A stretch of 33,205 bases of DNA from an uncultured Bacteroidales bacterium (GTDB taxonomy: Bacteria; Bacteroidota; Bacteroidia; Bacteroidales; UBA932), in NCBI GenBank assembly GCA_946403855.1, contig CAMJBH010000019.1, forward strand, positions 1 through 33,205, read 5' to 3'. A model generated the notes under the pieces. That model was not told the DNA's origin. It saw only the letters and a program-made list of their open reading frames with translations, and did no database searches. Below are positions 1 through 7,599 of this stretch, one piece after another. Numbering within the stretch: the stretch's first letter is position 1; each line of letters opens with the position of its first letter. The position numbers were made by a program, and so were the translations under genes.

Positions 1-1
1 G

Positions 2-40
2 ACGGCGCTGTCTCCAAAAGAATATAGGGCGTCGATATAA
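2..40 (+). CDS. C-terminal end of a probable AraC-family regulator (partial)
   Basis: The window opens inside a reading frame that encodes TALSPKEYRASI and stops at TAA (38-40). The pattern G/A-L-S-P-x-E-Y-R close to a stop is typical of the end of the second helix-turn-helix of AraC/XylS regulators. Only 12 residues are visible, so this is a motif-based guess. An opposite-strand frame (roughly 1-80, with many aromatic and basic residues) is the main alternative. If the call is right, the gene runs toward the tRNA-Leu locus and ends about 200 bp before it. Confidence 0.4.
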   Translation, partial: TALSPKEYRASI

Positions 41-136
41 GATTTCAGTAAATTCGAATTTATCGGTCTCCCGGTTCTTCATCCAGAAAAAGGTGACTAC
101 AAATAATCAGATCACGTCAAGCGTTTGAAAATGAAT

Positions 137-188
137 TTCGGAGGCCGAAGGCCGACCCAGGGGAGTTTGAGGGGGTCCGCCCCCTCAA
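137..188. repeat. Two small intergenic hairpins (REP-like)
   Basis: Two inverted repeats lie between the left-edge frame and the tRNA terminator. The first is TTCGG/CCGAA (137-141 and 145-149, loop of 3). The second is stronger: TTGAGGGGG/CCCCCTCAA (167-175 and 180-188, loop TCCG). There is no T-run, so a classical terminator is not evident. A perfect 14-bp AT-rich palindrome also sits at 49-62. The rest of 41-209 shows no coding signal. The block resembles interspersed extragenic palindromes, but only one copy is visible in this window. Confidence 0.45.
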
Positions 189-209
189 TCAATATAGTGC
201 CAAAGGCAC

Positions 210-241
210 AAAAAAAGCATCGCTTGCGGCGATGCTTTTTT
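210..241 (-). terminator. Intrinsic terminator of tRNA-Leu
   Basis: A perfect 7-bp stem GCATCGC/GCGATGC (217-223 and 229-235) with a 5-nt loop is flanked by A and T runs. Read leftward from the tRNA, the A run at 210-216 becomes the terminal U tract, only a few bases past the 3' end of the tRNA. The T run on the other side could make it bidirectional and also stop transcripts arriving from the left. Confidence 0.8.
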
Positions 242-244
242 GTG

Positions 245-329
245 TGCCTCGGGCGGGAATCGAACCCGCACGGCCGTTTCGGGCCAAGGGATTTTAAGTC
301 CCTCGTGTCTACCATTTCACCACCAAGGC
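245..329 (-). tRNA. tRNA-Leu (anticodon UAA)
   Basis: An 85-nt class II tRNA. The acceptor arm GCCTTGG pairs with CCGAGGC with one G-T pair, and the discriminator base is A (245). The anticodon stem AGGGA/TCCCT encloses the loop CTTAAAA, giving anticodon TAA (294-296), which reads UUA/UUG leucine codons. A long variable arm with a GGCC/GGCC-type stem and the T-loop GGTTCGATTCC are present, as expected for leucine. CCA is not encoded and must be added enzymatically. A Bacteroidetes-type promoter lies just upstream and an intrinsic terminator just downstream, so the gene is a single-tRNA transcription unit. Confidence 0.95.
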
Positions 330-355
330 TTGTCGGGCCTCGCGGCGCGACGGTG

Positions 356-363
356 CAAAGATA
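356..363 (-). promoter_or_regulatory. -7 promoter element for tRNA-Leu
   Basis: Reads TATCTTTG on the minus strand, an exact match to the Bacteroidetes -7 consensus TAnnTTTG, 26 bp upstream of the mature tRNA 5' end. It is back to back with the element for the HAD gene. No convincing -33 TTG box is seen at the usual spacing. Confidence 0.6.
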
Positions 364-374
364 AGTTTTTTTCC

Positions 375-382
375 TAACTTTG
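375..382 (+). promoter_or_regulatory. -7 promoter element for the HAD hydrolase gene
   Basis: TAACTTTG matches TAnnTTTG and ends 11 nt before the ATG at 394. The transcript would therefore have a leader of only about 4-7 nt. No Shine-Dalgarno sequence fits in that space. Confidence 0.6.
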
Positions 383-393
383 CGCACTGAATT

Positions 394-1008
394 ATGATAA
401 AAGCCATTTTTTTCGATATGGGCGGAGTCCTTCTGCCCCTGCACCTCGACAGATGCATCGAGGCCTACCGCACTATCGCCGGATTCAAAGAAATCGACAA
501 GTATCTCGACCCCTGCCACCAGCGTGGGTTCTTCCTTGACATGGAAGCCGGCCGCATAAACATGGCCCAATTCATGGTGGAATGTCTGAAGCACTGCGCC
601 CCCGGGACCACGCCCGAAACCATCCTGCGCTGCCACGACCAGTTCTTCGGCACCCCCGCCCCTGAAAACGTGGCGCTTGTAAAGGAGCTAGGGCAAAAGT
701 ACGACATCTTCATGCTCAGCAACAACAACGAACTGTCCATGACCCTGCACATCCCCAACTTCGAACGTGCCGGACTGCCATTGGACAAGACCTTTAAGAA
801 GATGTTCCTTTCGCACGAAATGAAGCTCTTGAAGCCGGATCCGGAAATATACCGCCTCGCCATCGAAGGCAGCGGATACCAAGCCCATGAGTGCCTCTTC
901 ATAGACGACTCCAAGGCCAATGTGGACGGAGCCCTTGCCGTGGGGATGAAAAGTGCCCTTTACGTCCCGGGAACGTCCCTCAGATCGTTGATTGAAAGCA
1001 ACTTATAG
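394..1008 (+). CDS. HAD-superfamily hydrolase, subfamily IA (YihX-like phosphatase)
   Basis: A 204-residue soluble protein of the haloacid dehalogenase superfamily, probably a small-molecule or sugar phosphatase. All four HAD motifs are visible: motif I FFDMGGV with the nucleophile Asp8, motif II SNNN, motif III lysine in LLKPDPEIY, and motif IV FIDDS. The residue two after the nucleophile is Gly rather than the usual acid Asp (DMGGV). This is common in the YihX-like subfamily and may alter the acid/base step. The helical cap follows motif I, as in subfamily IA. The gene is convergent with rodA, leaving 2 bp between stop codons. The substrate cannot be read from the sequence. Confidence 0.88.
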   Translation: MIKAIFFDMGGVLLPLHLDRCIEAYRTIAGFKEIDKYLDPCHQRGFFLDMEAGRINMAQFMVECLKHCAPGTTPETILRCHDQFFGTPAPENVALVKELGQKYDIFMLSNNNELSMTLHIPNFERAGLPLDKTFKKMFLSHEMKLLKPDPEIYRLAIEGSGYQAHECLFIDDSKANVDGALAVGMKSALYVPGTSLRSLIESNL

Positions 1009-1010
1009 TC

Positions 1011-2303
1011 CTAGAAATACTTCTTCTCCTGCCTGTCCAGCGCTATAAAGATGAACAGCATGGCTGTGAAAGCCCAGAGCGAAGAACCCCCGTAACTGAA
1101 GAAAGGCAGCGGAATGCCAATGACGGGCATAAGGCCCAGGGTCATGCCGATATTAATAAACAGGTGCATGAACAGGCAAGACGCCACACAGTACCCGTAC
1201 ACACGGGTGAAGGCACTGCGAGCCTTCTCTGCATCACGCACTATCCAGAATATCATAAGTCCGTACAGGACAATGACAAACAAAGTCCCCACGAAGCCCC
1301 ATTCCTCTCCCACTGTACAGAAAATAAAGTCGGTACTTTGCTCTGGGACGAAACCGAATGCTGTCTGCGTACCCTTTAGATATCCTTTTCCGAACACGCC
1401 TCCGGAGCCTATCGCGATCAGAGACTGGTGCACGTTGTAACCCACACCCTTCAGGTCCTTCTTCATGCCCAGCACGACTTCAATCCTTTCCCTCTGATAG
1501 TCTTTAAGCACTTTATTGAACAGAAGGTCGGCGGCGAACACGAGCGAAACCGCGGCAGCGGCGGTGATGAGGCCGTTGCGGACCACCCGCCTGCGAAGCC
1601 TCAGCGAAGAAGTCCTGCGAAGGAAATGCACCAAATAAAGAAGCGCGCACACTCCTATCACTATCAGCGACACCCACCAGTGCGTGATTATGGTAAGCAC
1701 AAACAAGAGCACTGCCATACCCAACAGTACCAGAATCCAACCGGAAAGGCCTTCGCGGTAGAGCGCAAATATGAACCCGACATACACCAGGGCCGAACCA
1801 GTCTCGCTCTCGGCAACAATCACGAGCATGGGCACAAGCACTATGAGCGCGGCCAACAGGAAGTGCTTCCAGTTGTTCATCTTGAAATTTGGCTTGCTCA
1901 GCACCGAAGCTAGCAGCAGCGACGTGGTAATCTTCGACAGCTCCGCAGGCTGAAACTTCACGGGCCCCAGCTCAAACCATGAGTGCGAGCCTTTGACATT
2001 GTTACTGAAAAAGATAACCAGAATCAAAAGGAGCAGAACCACAAGGTACGCAGGAATGCTTATACTTTCCCAGAAATATGGATTGATGACAAACAGCAGG
2101 AGCGCCGACAGAATCACTGCGCCGACTATCCACAAAGCCTGCTTACCCGCATTGCAGCTAAGGTCGAAGATAGACGAAGGCTCCCCGGACTGCACGGCGG
2201 CGTAGATGTTGATCCAGCCGAACAGCACGAGTGCAAGATAGATGACGATGAGTCTCCAGTCCACCGTCTTCTTAAGTCCTCTGTCCAGTGCCTGTTCCTG
2301 CAT
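1011..2303 (-). CDS. rodA: Rod-shape determining protein RodA (SEDS glycosyltransferase)
   Basis: A 430-residue polytopic inner-membrane protein of the FtsW/RodA/SpoVE (SEDS) family. RodA polymerises lipid II into glycan strands during lateral wall growth and works with PBP2. About ten membrane segments are apparent. Family signatures are SHSWFELGPVKFQPAELSK in the first half, the loop FVPEQSTDFIFCTVGEEWGF, and GIPLPFFSYGGSS near the C-terminus. It is the last gene of the mreBCD-mrdA-rodA operon, and its ATG overlaps the mrdA stop by one base (TGATG), which implies translational coupling. RodA rather than FtsW is inferred from adjacency to PBP2 and the mre genes. Confidence 0.96.
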   Translation of the reverse strand: MQEQALDRGLKKTVDWRLIVIYLALVLFGWINIYAAVQSGEPSSIFDLSCNAGKQALWIVGAVILSALLLFVINPYFWESISIPAYLVVLLLLILVIFFSNNVKGSHSWFELGPVKFQPAELSKITTSLLLASVLSKPNFKMNNWKHFLLAALIVLVPMLVIVAESETGSALVYVGFIFALYREGLSGWILVLLGMAVLLFVLTIITHWWVSLIVIGVCALLYLVHFLRRTSSLRLRRRVVRNGLITAAAAVSLVFAADLLFNKVLKDYQRERIEVVLGMKKDLKGVGYNVHQSLIAIGSGGVFGKGYLKGTQTAFGFVPEQSTDFIFCTVGEEWGFVGTLFVIVLYGLMIFWIVRDAEKARSAFTRVYGYCVASCLFMHLFINIGMTLGLMPVIGIPLPFFSYGGSSLWAFTAMLFIFIALDRQEKKYF

Positions 2304-4132
2304 CAGCGTATCAGTTTAGTAGTCATGACTCTGCGCTCAAGGTCACGGCGCCCTTCGGAAATCTCGCCGTTGATGTATTTTTCCACCAGCAGCGACGCGA
2401 TAGGACAAGCCCAGCTGGCGCCGAAACCTGCGTTCTCTATATATGCCGCAACTGCAATCTTGGGATTGTTGCGGGGAGCGAAGCAAATGAACACGGAATT
2501 ATCTTTTCCGTGCGGATTCTGGGCAGTTCCGGTCTTGCCGCATATATCAAGCCCGGGCACATGGGCCACATTGGCCGTACCGCCCTCTCCAAAGGCATTT
2601 ACAGCCTTCCACATGCCGTGAATGACCTTCGGGAACTGCAAAGTATCCACCAGCGTGTACTGCTTCTGATAGTACAGCGGGTCGATTTCAACCCCTTCCG
2701 AGGCCTTGACCACATGAGGGATATAATAATATCCACGGTTGGCCATAATCGCAGCCAGATTGGCTATCTGCAGTGGCGTGGTGAGGATTTCGCCCTGTCC
2801 TATAGAAAGGGACACGATGGTTGGAAAACGCCAGCGGCCCTTCTTGTAATAGCGGTTGTAGAATTCAGCAGAAGGGATGTTGCCGCTCAGCTCCGAAGGG
2901 AAATCGCTGCCCAGCTTGCGTCCGAAGCCGAAACTCATCACCATTTCACGCCAATGATTATAGGCCTCCTCCGTCGATTTGTACTTCGGGTTCTCAAGTA
3001 TGGACTTGAAAACGTAACAGAAATAACCGTTGCAGGACATCATGACCGCATCTTCGAGGTTGAGCGGAGAACGGTGGGTGTGACAGCCCAGTTTGCGGCC
3101 ACTGGATGTATAAACGTAGCCGTTGTAGCACGGATACTGCATCCACGGCTGAAGCACTCCGTCTTCGAGCCCCACAAGGCCGTTGACCAGCTTGAACACC
3201 GAGCCGGGAGGATACGACGCCGACACGGCACGGTTGTACAGAGGCTTGTTCTTGTCCTTCGACAAAACGCTGTAGTGCTTGCCGAAATCAGCCAGGACTT
3301 CCACATCTATACCGGGGCTGGACACCATGGTAAGTATCTCTCCTGTAGAAGGTTCGATAGCCACCAGACTGCCTTTTTTGCCAGCCATGAGCTGCTGGCC
3401 GTACTGCTGCAGGTAGGCGTCTATTGTTGTTGTGATGTCCTTACCGGGGACAGCCTCGACATCATATTCGCCGTCGTGGTAGGAATTCTTCTGACGGCCC
3501 CGTGAATCCTGCTGGTAAATATGCCAGCCCTTACTGCCGCGCAATTCTTTCTCGCGGGCCGCCTCGAGCCCGGTACGTCCGTAATAATCGCCTGGCTTAT
3601 AGTCGGGATGATCGTTCAGAAATTCAGGGCTCACCTCGGAAATGTACCCGAGAAGGTTACCGCCGGCATTGAAGGGATACTCCCGCAGCGTCCGGACCTG
3701 GGCTTTGAAACCGGGAAAACGGAATTGCTCTTCCGCGAAACGCATATAGGTCTCGGAAGGCACGGTCTTCAGGAAAGTCAGCGTCCGCCATCCGATTCGC
3801 GATCGATAGTCGTGATAATACGCCATGCGCTCGCGCACAAAGTCCAAAGTGGTGTCGAGAGCCTGTGCAAGCGCCGCCGTATCCAAGTCCTTGACTTCCC
3901 TGGGCGTCACCAGAATTTCGTAGCATATCTTATTGCCTACCAGCAGTTTGCCATTCCTGTCGTAGATAACCCCGCGGGGTGGGTATATCATCTCGTAGGT
4001 CATGGAGTTGTTGTCGGCGTCGGTCTTGTAGCTCTCGTTTATTATCTGCACATAGAAAAGCCTCCCCAGAAGCACCAGGAGCACGACGGCCAGACCGATA
4101 AGCAATTTGGTTGAGCGGTTGTCGTTTTCCAT
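2303..4132 (-). CDS. mrdA: Penicillin-binding protein 2, class B transpeptidase
   Basis: A 609-residue membrane-anchored peptidoglycan DD-transpeptidase that cross-links the strands made by RodA in the elongasome. One N-terminal anchor helix (about residues 9-27) precedes the pedestal domain, which begins with the typical PPRGVIYDRNG. The transpeptidase motifs are S311-V-F-K (in YPPGSVFKL), SCN in MMSCNGYF, and KTG in CGKTGTAQNP. The length is normal for PBP2. It follows mreD by 3 bp and is coupled to rodA by a 1-bp overlap. This is the expected beta-lactam target for rod-shape maintenance (mecillinam type), from family knowledge. Confidence 0.96.
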   Translation of the reverse strand: MENDNRSTKLLIGLAVVLLVLLGRLFYVQIINESYKTDADNNSMTYEMIYPPRGVIYDRNGKLLVGNKICYEILVTPREVKDLDTAALAQALDTTLDFVRERMAYYHDYRSRIGWRTLTFLKTVPSETYMRFAEEQFRFPGFKAQVRTLREYPFNAGGNLLGYISEVSPEFLNDHPDYKPGDYYGRTGLEAAREKELRGSKGWHIYQQDSRGRQKNSYHDGEYDVEAVPGKDITTTIDAYLQQYGQQLMAGKKGSLVAIEPSTGEILTMVSSPGIDVEVLADFGKHYSVLSKDKNKPLYNRAVSASYPPGSVFKLVNGLVGLEDGVLQPWMQYPCYNGYVYTSSGRKLGCHTHRSPLNLEDAVMMSCNGYFCYVFKSILENPKYKSTEEAYNHWREMVMSFGFGRKLGSDFPSELSGNIPSAEFYNRYYKKGRWRFPTIVSLSIGQGEILTTPLQIANLAAIMANRGYYYIPHVVKASEGVEIDPLYYQKQYTLVDTLQFPKVIHGMWKAVNAFGEGGTANVAHVPGLDICGKTGTAQNPHGKDNSVFICFAPRNNPKIAVAAYIENAGFGASWACPIASLLVEKYINGEISEGRRDLERRVMTTKLIR

Positions 4133-4135
4133 AAC

Positions 4136-4636
4136 TCAAGGCCTGAGCAGACGAAACACAAACACGCAAGCAGGAACGCTTACCAGTATGGAAAGCAGGA
4201 AACGGAGAGCGGAAGGCCAGAAAGCCACAGTACCTGCAGAATCGGCCCAGATGTACACCAGCAGGAAAATCGAACTCAGAATGAGCAGGGCAAGCACCAT
4301 TTTGGGCACGCCAAGGCGCTGCAGGGACAGTTCGTCGCCGCGGGCGCCAAGTTCATCGCCGAAGACGCTCCTTATGACCTCGCCGCGGACAAGCGCGGCA
4401 GGCACCAGGGCCAGAGAAGTCAGCCCCAGCATGCCGTTGGAGAAAAAGTCGATTACGAATCCCAGGGCAAAAGCAATCAGCATGGACACTATCGCGCGGG
4501 TATCGAGCGGCAGTGCCAACAGAAGCGCAGGCAGCAGAGTAATAAGCACATATCGCGACAGAGGGAAGAAATTGACCAGAAAAATCTGGACAACTACCAT
4601 AAGCACGTATATCAATATGTAACGGTAGTTCTTCAT
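4136..4636 (-). CDS. mreD: Rod-shape determining protein MreD
   Basis: A 166-residue hydrophobic protein with about five or six membrane segments, the right size and position for MreD, an inner-membrane member of the elongasome. Sequence conservation in this family is low, so the call rests on topology, the motif GFVIDFFSNGMLGLTSL after the third helix (matching the family's D-x-F-x-x-x-x-G-L pattern), and location between mreC and mrdA. It overlaps mreC by 4 bp (ATGA) and precedes mrdA by 3 bp. Confidence 0.9.
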   Translation of the reverse strand: MKNYRYILIYVLMVVVQIFLVNFFPLSRYVLITLLPALLLALPLDTRAIVSMLIAFALGFVIDFFSNGMLGLTSLALVPAALVRGEVIRSVFGDELGARGDELSLQRLGVPKMVLALLILSSIFLLVYIWADSAGTVAFWPSALRFLLSILVSVPACVFVFRLLRP

Positions 4637-5451
4637 TTCTCCATCTCTTCTATGATAAGGCGGTCGGGGTTCTCTGCTATGATCACATAGCGCAAAGAGG
4701 CAAAATCTACGAACAACTTCACATCCACCACGTTAACGGCACCGTCTATAAGCCGGGAGCCCATAGTTATTCCAATAGGAATATCCGGAGGATACACCGT
4801 GGAGATGCCGCTGGTGCGTATCGTATCTCCCTCCGCCACCGTCAGGTGCAGAGGAATATCCTTCAATATGGCATGGTCAGACCCCTTCCCGTCCCAGGTC
4901 AGGGGCGCCACCAGGCCCTCGCGTCCGATACGTGCGCTCACACTCACCTTTTCGTTCATGAGCGACAGTCCGTAGGAATAGCGTTTATCGACGGCATATA
5001 CCATTCCCACCACTCCGTTGGGCGTTATAATGGCACTCTGGGGCTTCACTCCATGTTCGCTGCCTTTGTCCAAAATTATGTAATTGTGACGGGAGTTAGT
5101 GCCCATGGCCGTTACCTCGGCAGGAATGTAATTGAAGTGTGACGGCAGATTGGCGGAATCCAGCTTGGCCATGGCCTGCACGGCCTTTTCCAGCTCCTTG
5201 TAATGCTGGAGCTCCTTGAAAAGCTCGTAATTCTTGCCTGCCAGAATCTCGTTCTGCTCTTTGAGCCCGAAATAACTTTGGATCTTGTTCAGGCTTCCCC
5301 AAGTGAAAGCCATCACATTGTGGGAGAAGCGGTTGATCCAAATGTTCTGCAAGGTGGAAGAACGGCCCAGCAACGAGATCGCGGCAATCTCCAGCAAAAT
5401 GAAGATTACCGCGGTTACAAGGCCCAAGTAGAACTTCCCCGCCCTTGCCAT
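4633..5451 (-). CDS. mreC: Rod-shape determining protein MreC
   Basis: A 272-residue bitopic protein. It has a short cytoplasmic tail, one membrane helix (about residues 8-28), a periplasmic coiled coil (about 60-95, rich in Glu/Lys/Leu), and a beta-rich domain containing GVVGMVYAVDKRYSYGLSL and the later PPDIPIGIT segment. MreC scaffolds PBP2-RodA and is thought to activate PBP2. The ATG directly abuts the mreB stop (TAG then ATG), and its end overlaps mreD by 4 bp, consistent with a single polycistronic message. Confidence 0.95.
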   Translation of the reverse strand: MARAGKFYLGLVTAVIFILLEIAAISLLGRSSTLQNIWINRFSHNVMAFTWGSLNKIQSYFGLKEQNEILAGKNYELFKELQHYKELEKAVQAMAKLDSANLPSHFNYIPAEVTAMGTNSRHNYIILDKGSEHGVKPQSAIITPNGVVGMVYAVDKRYSYGLSLMNEKVSVSARIGREGLVAPLTWDGKGSDHAILKDIPLHLTVAEGDTIRTSGISTVYPPDIPIGITMGSRLIDGAVNVVDVKLFVDFASLRYVIIAENPDRLIIEEMEK

Positions 5452-6474
5452 CTATCGCATCAGGAAAGAGTAGCGGTCGGTATTCTTGAGAGCTTCACAT
5501 GTGCCGCGGGCAACGGCGTGAAGAGGATCTTCGCATACGTGGAACTGGATATTCACCTTGTCCGTGAGGCGTTTGTCCAAGCCGCGCAGCTGTGCGCCGC
5601 CGCCGGAAAGCCAGATACCGTTCTCGACGATGTCGGAATACAGTTCGGGAGGAGTATTCTCCAGCACATGAAGGATGGAAGTCTCTATTTTGGCTATGGA
5701 CTTATCCAGGCAATGCGCTATCTCCTGATGGGTGATGGTGGCCTCGACAGGGTGGGCGGTCATGAGGTTAGGACCGCGCACGATGAAGGGCTCGGGTTCT
5801 TCGACCAGGTCGGGGATGACGGCACCCACAGCGATCTTGATCTTCTCCGCAGTGATCTCGCCCACGCGGATATTGTGCTGCTGACGCAGGTAAGTCTGTA
5901 TGTCTGTGGTGAATACGTCTCCTGCAGTGCGGATGCTCTCCTGCACCACGAGGCCTCCCAGTGAGATGACGGCAATCTCGGTGGTACCACCGCCTATATC
6001 GACAACCATGTTGCCTATAGGCGCCTCTACCTCCAGTCCGATACCAAGCGCAGAGGCCATGGGTTCGAAAATGAGGTAAACGTCGCGTCCGCCGGCATGT
6101 TCGGTTGAGTCGCGCACGGCCCTGATTTCAACTTCGGTAGAACCCGAGGGTATGCCCACCACCACTTTGAGGTTGGGAGTGAAGAGGCTGCGGTGCTTGT
6201 TGTTGACCTGTTTGATGAAGCCGCGAATCATCATTTCCGCGGCGTTAAAGTCGGCGATGACACCGTCCCGCAGAGGACGGATCGTACGTATGCCGGGGTT
6301 GTTGCGCTCATGCATGAGCTTGGCTTTCTGGCCAATGGCTATGCACTTGCCGGTATTATTGTCAATGGCAACGATACTCGGCTCATCCAGCACTATCTGG
6401 TCATTCTGGTAGATGACGGTGTTGGCGGTTCCGAGGTCGATGGCCAATTCTTGGTTAAGGAATGAGAATGCCAT
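5452..6474 (-). CDS. mreB: Rod-shape actin homologue MreB
   Basis: A 340-residue cytoplasmic actin-like ATPase that forms membrane-bound filaments and positions the elongasome. Visible nucleotide-binding motifs are phosphate-1 LAIDLGTANT near the N-terminus, phosphate-2 VVDIGGGTTEIAVIS, and the adenosine motif GIWLSGGGAQLRGL near the C-terminus. The family hallmark LDEPSIVAI is present. I place the start at the ATG at 6474 (MAFSFLNQE). The upstream in-frame ATG at 6486 would add MCKI but leaves only about 10 nt or less of leader behind the -7 element. This is the first gene of the five-gene rod operon. Confidence 0.96.
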   Translation of the reverse strand: MAFSFLNQELAIDLGTANTVIYQNDQIVLDEPSIVAIDNNTGKCIAIGQKAKLMHERNNPGIRTIRPLRDGVIADFNAAEMMIRGFIKQVNNKHRSLFTPNLKVVVGIPSGSTEVEIRAVRDSTEHAGGRDVYLIFEPMASALGIGLEVEAPIGNMVVDIGGGTTEIAVISLGGLVVQESIRTAGDVFTTDIQTYLRQQHNIRVGEITAEKIKIAVGAVIPDLVEEPEPFIVRGPNLMTAHPVEATITHQEIAHCLDKSIAKIETSILHVLENTPPELYSDIVENGIWLSGGGAQLRGLDKRLTDKVNIQFHVCEDPLHAVARGTCEALKNTDRYSFLMR

Positions 6475-6501
6475 AATCTTACACAATAACGGATATTCCT
6501 A

Positions 6502-6509
6502 CAAATTTA
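6502..6509 (-). promoter_or_regulatory. -7 promoter element for the mreB operon
   Basis: TAAATTTG on the minus strand matches TAnnTTTG. It lies 27 bp before the chosen mreB ATG (6474), giving a leader of about 20 nt, and drives the whole mreBCD-mrdA-rodA operon. It is divergent from the ispD element 22 bp away. Confidence 0.6.
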
Positions 6510-6531
6510 ACAAAAATCCAAGATTTTACAC

Positions 6532-6539
6532 TAAATTTG
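6532..6539 (+). promoter_or_regulatory. -7 promoter element for ispD
   Basis: TAAATTTG matches TAnnTTTG. The ispD ATG is only 10 nt past the element, so the leader is predicted to be about 3-6 nt. No ribosome-binding sequence is visible. Confidence 0.58.
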
Positions 6540-6549
6540 CTTTGTTTTT

Positions 6550-7224
6550 ATGACTAAAGAAGTATATGCCGTATTCGTTGCCGGCGGCAGCGGCAGCAGA
6601 ATGGGAGGAGAGGTGCCGAAGCAGTTCCTGCAGCTCGGAGACGTCCCCATCCTGCAACGTACAGTAGAGAATTTCCTCGAAGCCTGGCCTCAAAGCAAGG
6701 TGATAATAGTTCTTCCTGAGCGCCATATCCAGATGTGGCGTGAACTGTGCCTGGAACATGCGGCGTCTTTTCCCCAGACCATAGTCAAAGGCGGAATGAC
6801 CCGTTTCCATTCGGTACGGAACGCCTTGGAGAAAGTGCCCTCCGGAGCCATTGTCGCCATTCACGACGGTGTGAGGCCATTCGCATCCAAGGAGCTGATA
6901 AGCGGCATGATAGAAACAATGCTGCAGCCCTCAGGCCCTGACTGCCTCATTCCGGCAGTGCCGGTGACCGACACCTTGAGGAGCACAAATCCCGAAACGC
7001 CCAGCCCGGACAGGAGCTGCCTGGTGTCCGTCCAGACACCTCAACTATTTAAGTCCGAGGTGATTAAAGAAGCCTATAAACAGGCCTACAGCACTTCGTT
7101 CACAGACGATGCGTCGGTGGCAGAACGCGCCGGCTACAGCGTGGAGATCACGGAAGGCGAACGCTACAACATAAAAATCACCACTCCGGAAGACATGCGT
7201 CTGGCACGCCTCCTGCTGAAGTAG
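6550..7224 (+). CDS. ispD: 2-C-methyl-D-erythritol 4-phosphate cytidylyltransferase
   Basis: A 224-residue cytosolic enzyme that joins MEP with CTP to give CDP-ME and pyrophosphate, the third step of the non-mevalonate isoprenoid pathway. Conserved motifs are AGGSGSRMGGEVPKQFL (nucleotide-binding loop with Arg and Lys), KGGMTRFHSVRNAL, HDGVRPF, PVTDTLR, VQTPQLF, FTDDASVAE and GERYNIKITTPEDM. All key family residues appear intact and the length is typical. The gene is monocistronic, driven by its own promoter, and convergent with the DUF486 gene (6 bp apart). The ribitol-5-phosphate relative (TarI) is the main alternative, but no teichoic-acid genes are nearby. Confidence 0.95.
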   Translation: MTKEVYAVFVAGGSGSRMGGEVPKQFLQLGDVPILQRTVENFLEAWPQSKVIIVLPERHIQMWRELCLEHAASFPQTIVKGGMTRFHSVRNALEKVPSGAIVAIHDGVRPFASKELISGMIETMLQPSGPDCLIPAVPVTDTLRSTNPETPSPDRSCLVSVQTPQLFKSEVIKEAYKQAYSTSFTDDASVAERAGYSVEITEGERYNIKITTPEDMRLARLLLK

Positions 7225-7230
7225 CGCAGC

Positions 7231-7599
7231 CTATTTGAGGAAGACAAAGAATACCGCCAGCACAAGACAGGCAAAGGCGGCGATATGGTTCCACTGAATT
7301 GTCTGCCCCTTGAATACAAACATCACGATCACGGTAAACACCGTCAGCGAGATAACTTCTTGTATCACTTTGAGCTGAAGCAGGTTGAACGGCCCGCCGT
7401 TGCCCTGGAAGCCTATTCGGTTGGCAGGCACGGTAAGACAGTATTCAAAGAAAGCAATCCCCCAAGAAAACAGGATGACCACTATCAGAGGCCACCCTGT
7501 AGATATTTTCATTTCGCTCAGTTTGAGGTGCCCGTACCAGGCAAAAGTCATGAAGATGTTGGAAAATACCAACATCACTATCGTCCAGATTCCGTTCAT
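7231..7599 (-). CDS. DMT-type small membrane protein (DUF486)
   Basis: A 122-residue integral membrane protein with four predicted helices. It belongs to the DUF486 family, distantly related to drug/metabolite transporters. Family signatures include FMTFAWYGHLK near the N-terminus, the centre EYCLTVPANRIGFQGNGGPF, and NLLQLKVIQEVISLTVF. The transported substrate is not known. Its ATG directly abuts the stop codon of the upstream dehydrogenase, so the two are co-transcribed from the promoter at 8648-8655. Confidence 0.88.
   Translation of the reverse strand: MNGIWTIVMLVFSNIFMTFAWYGHLKLSEMKISTGWPLIVVILFSWGIAFFEYCLTVPANRIGFQGNGGPFNLLQLKVIQEVISLTVFTVIVMFVFKGQTIQWNHIAAFACLVLAVFFVFLK

Noticed and set aside
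2288..3505. 405-codon plus-strand open frame over mrdA and rodA
   Set aside because: Antisense to two intact, coupled cell-wall genes. No family resemblance.
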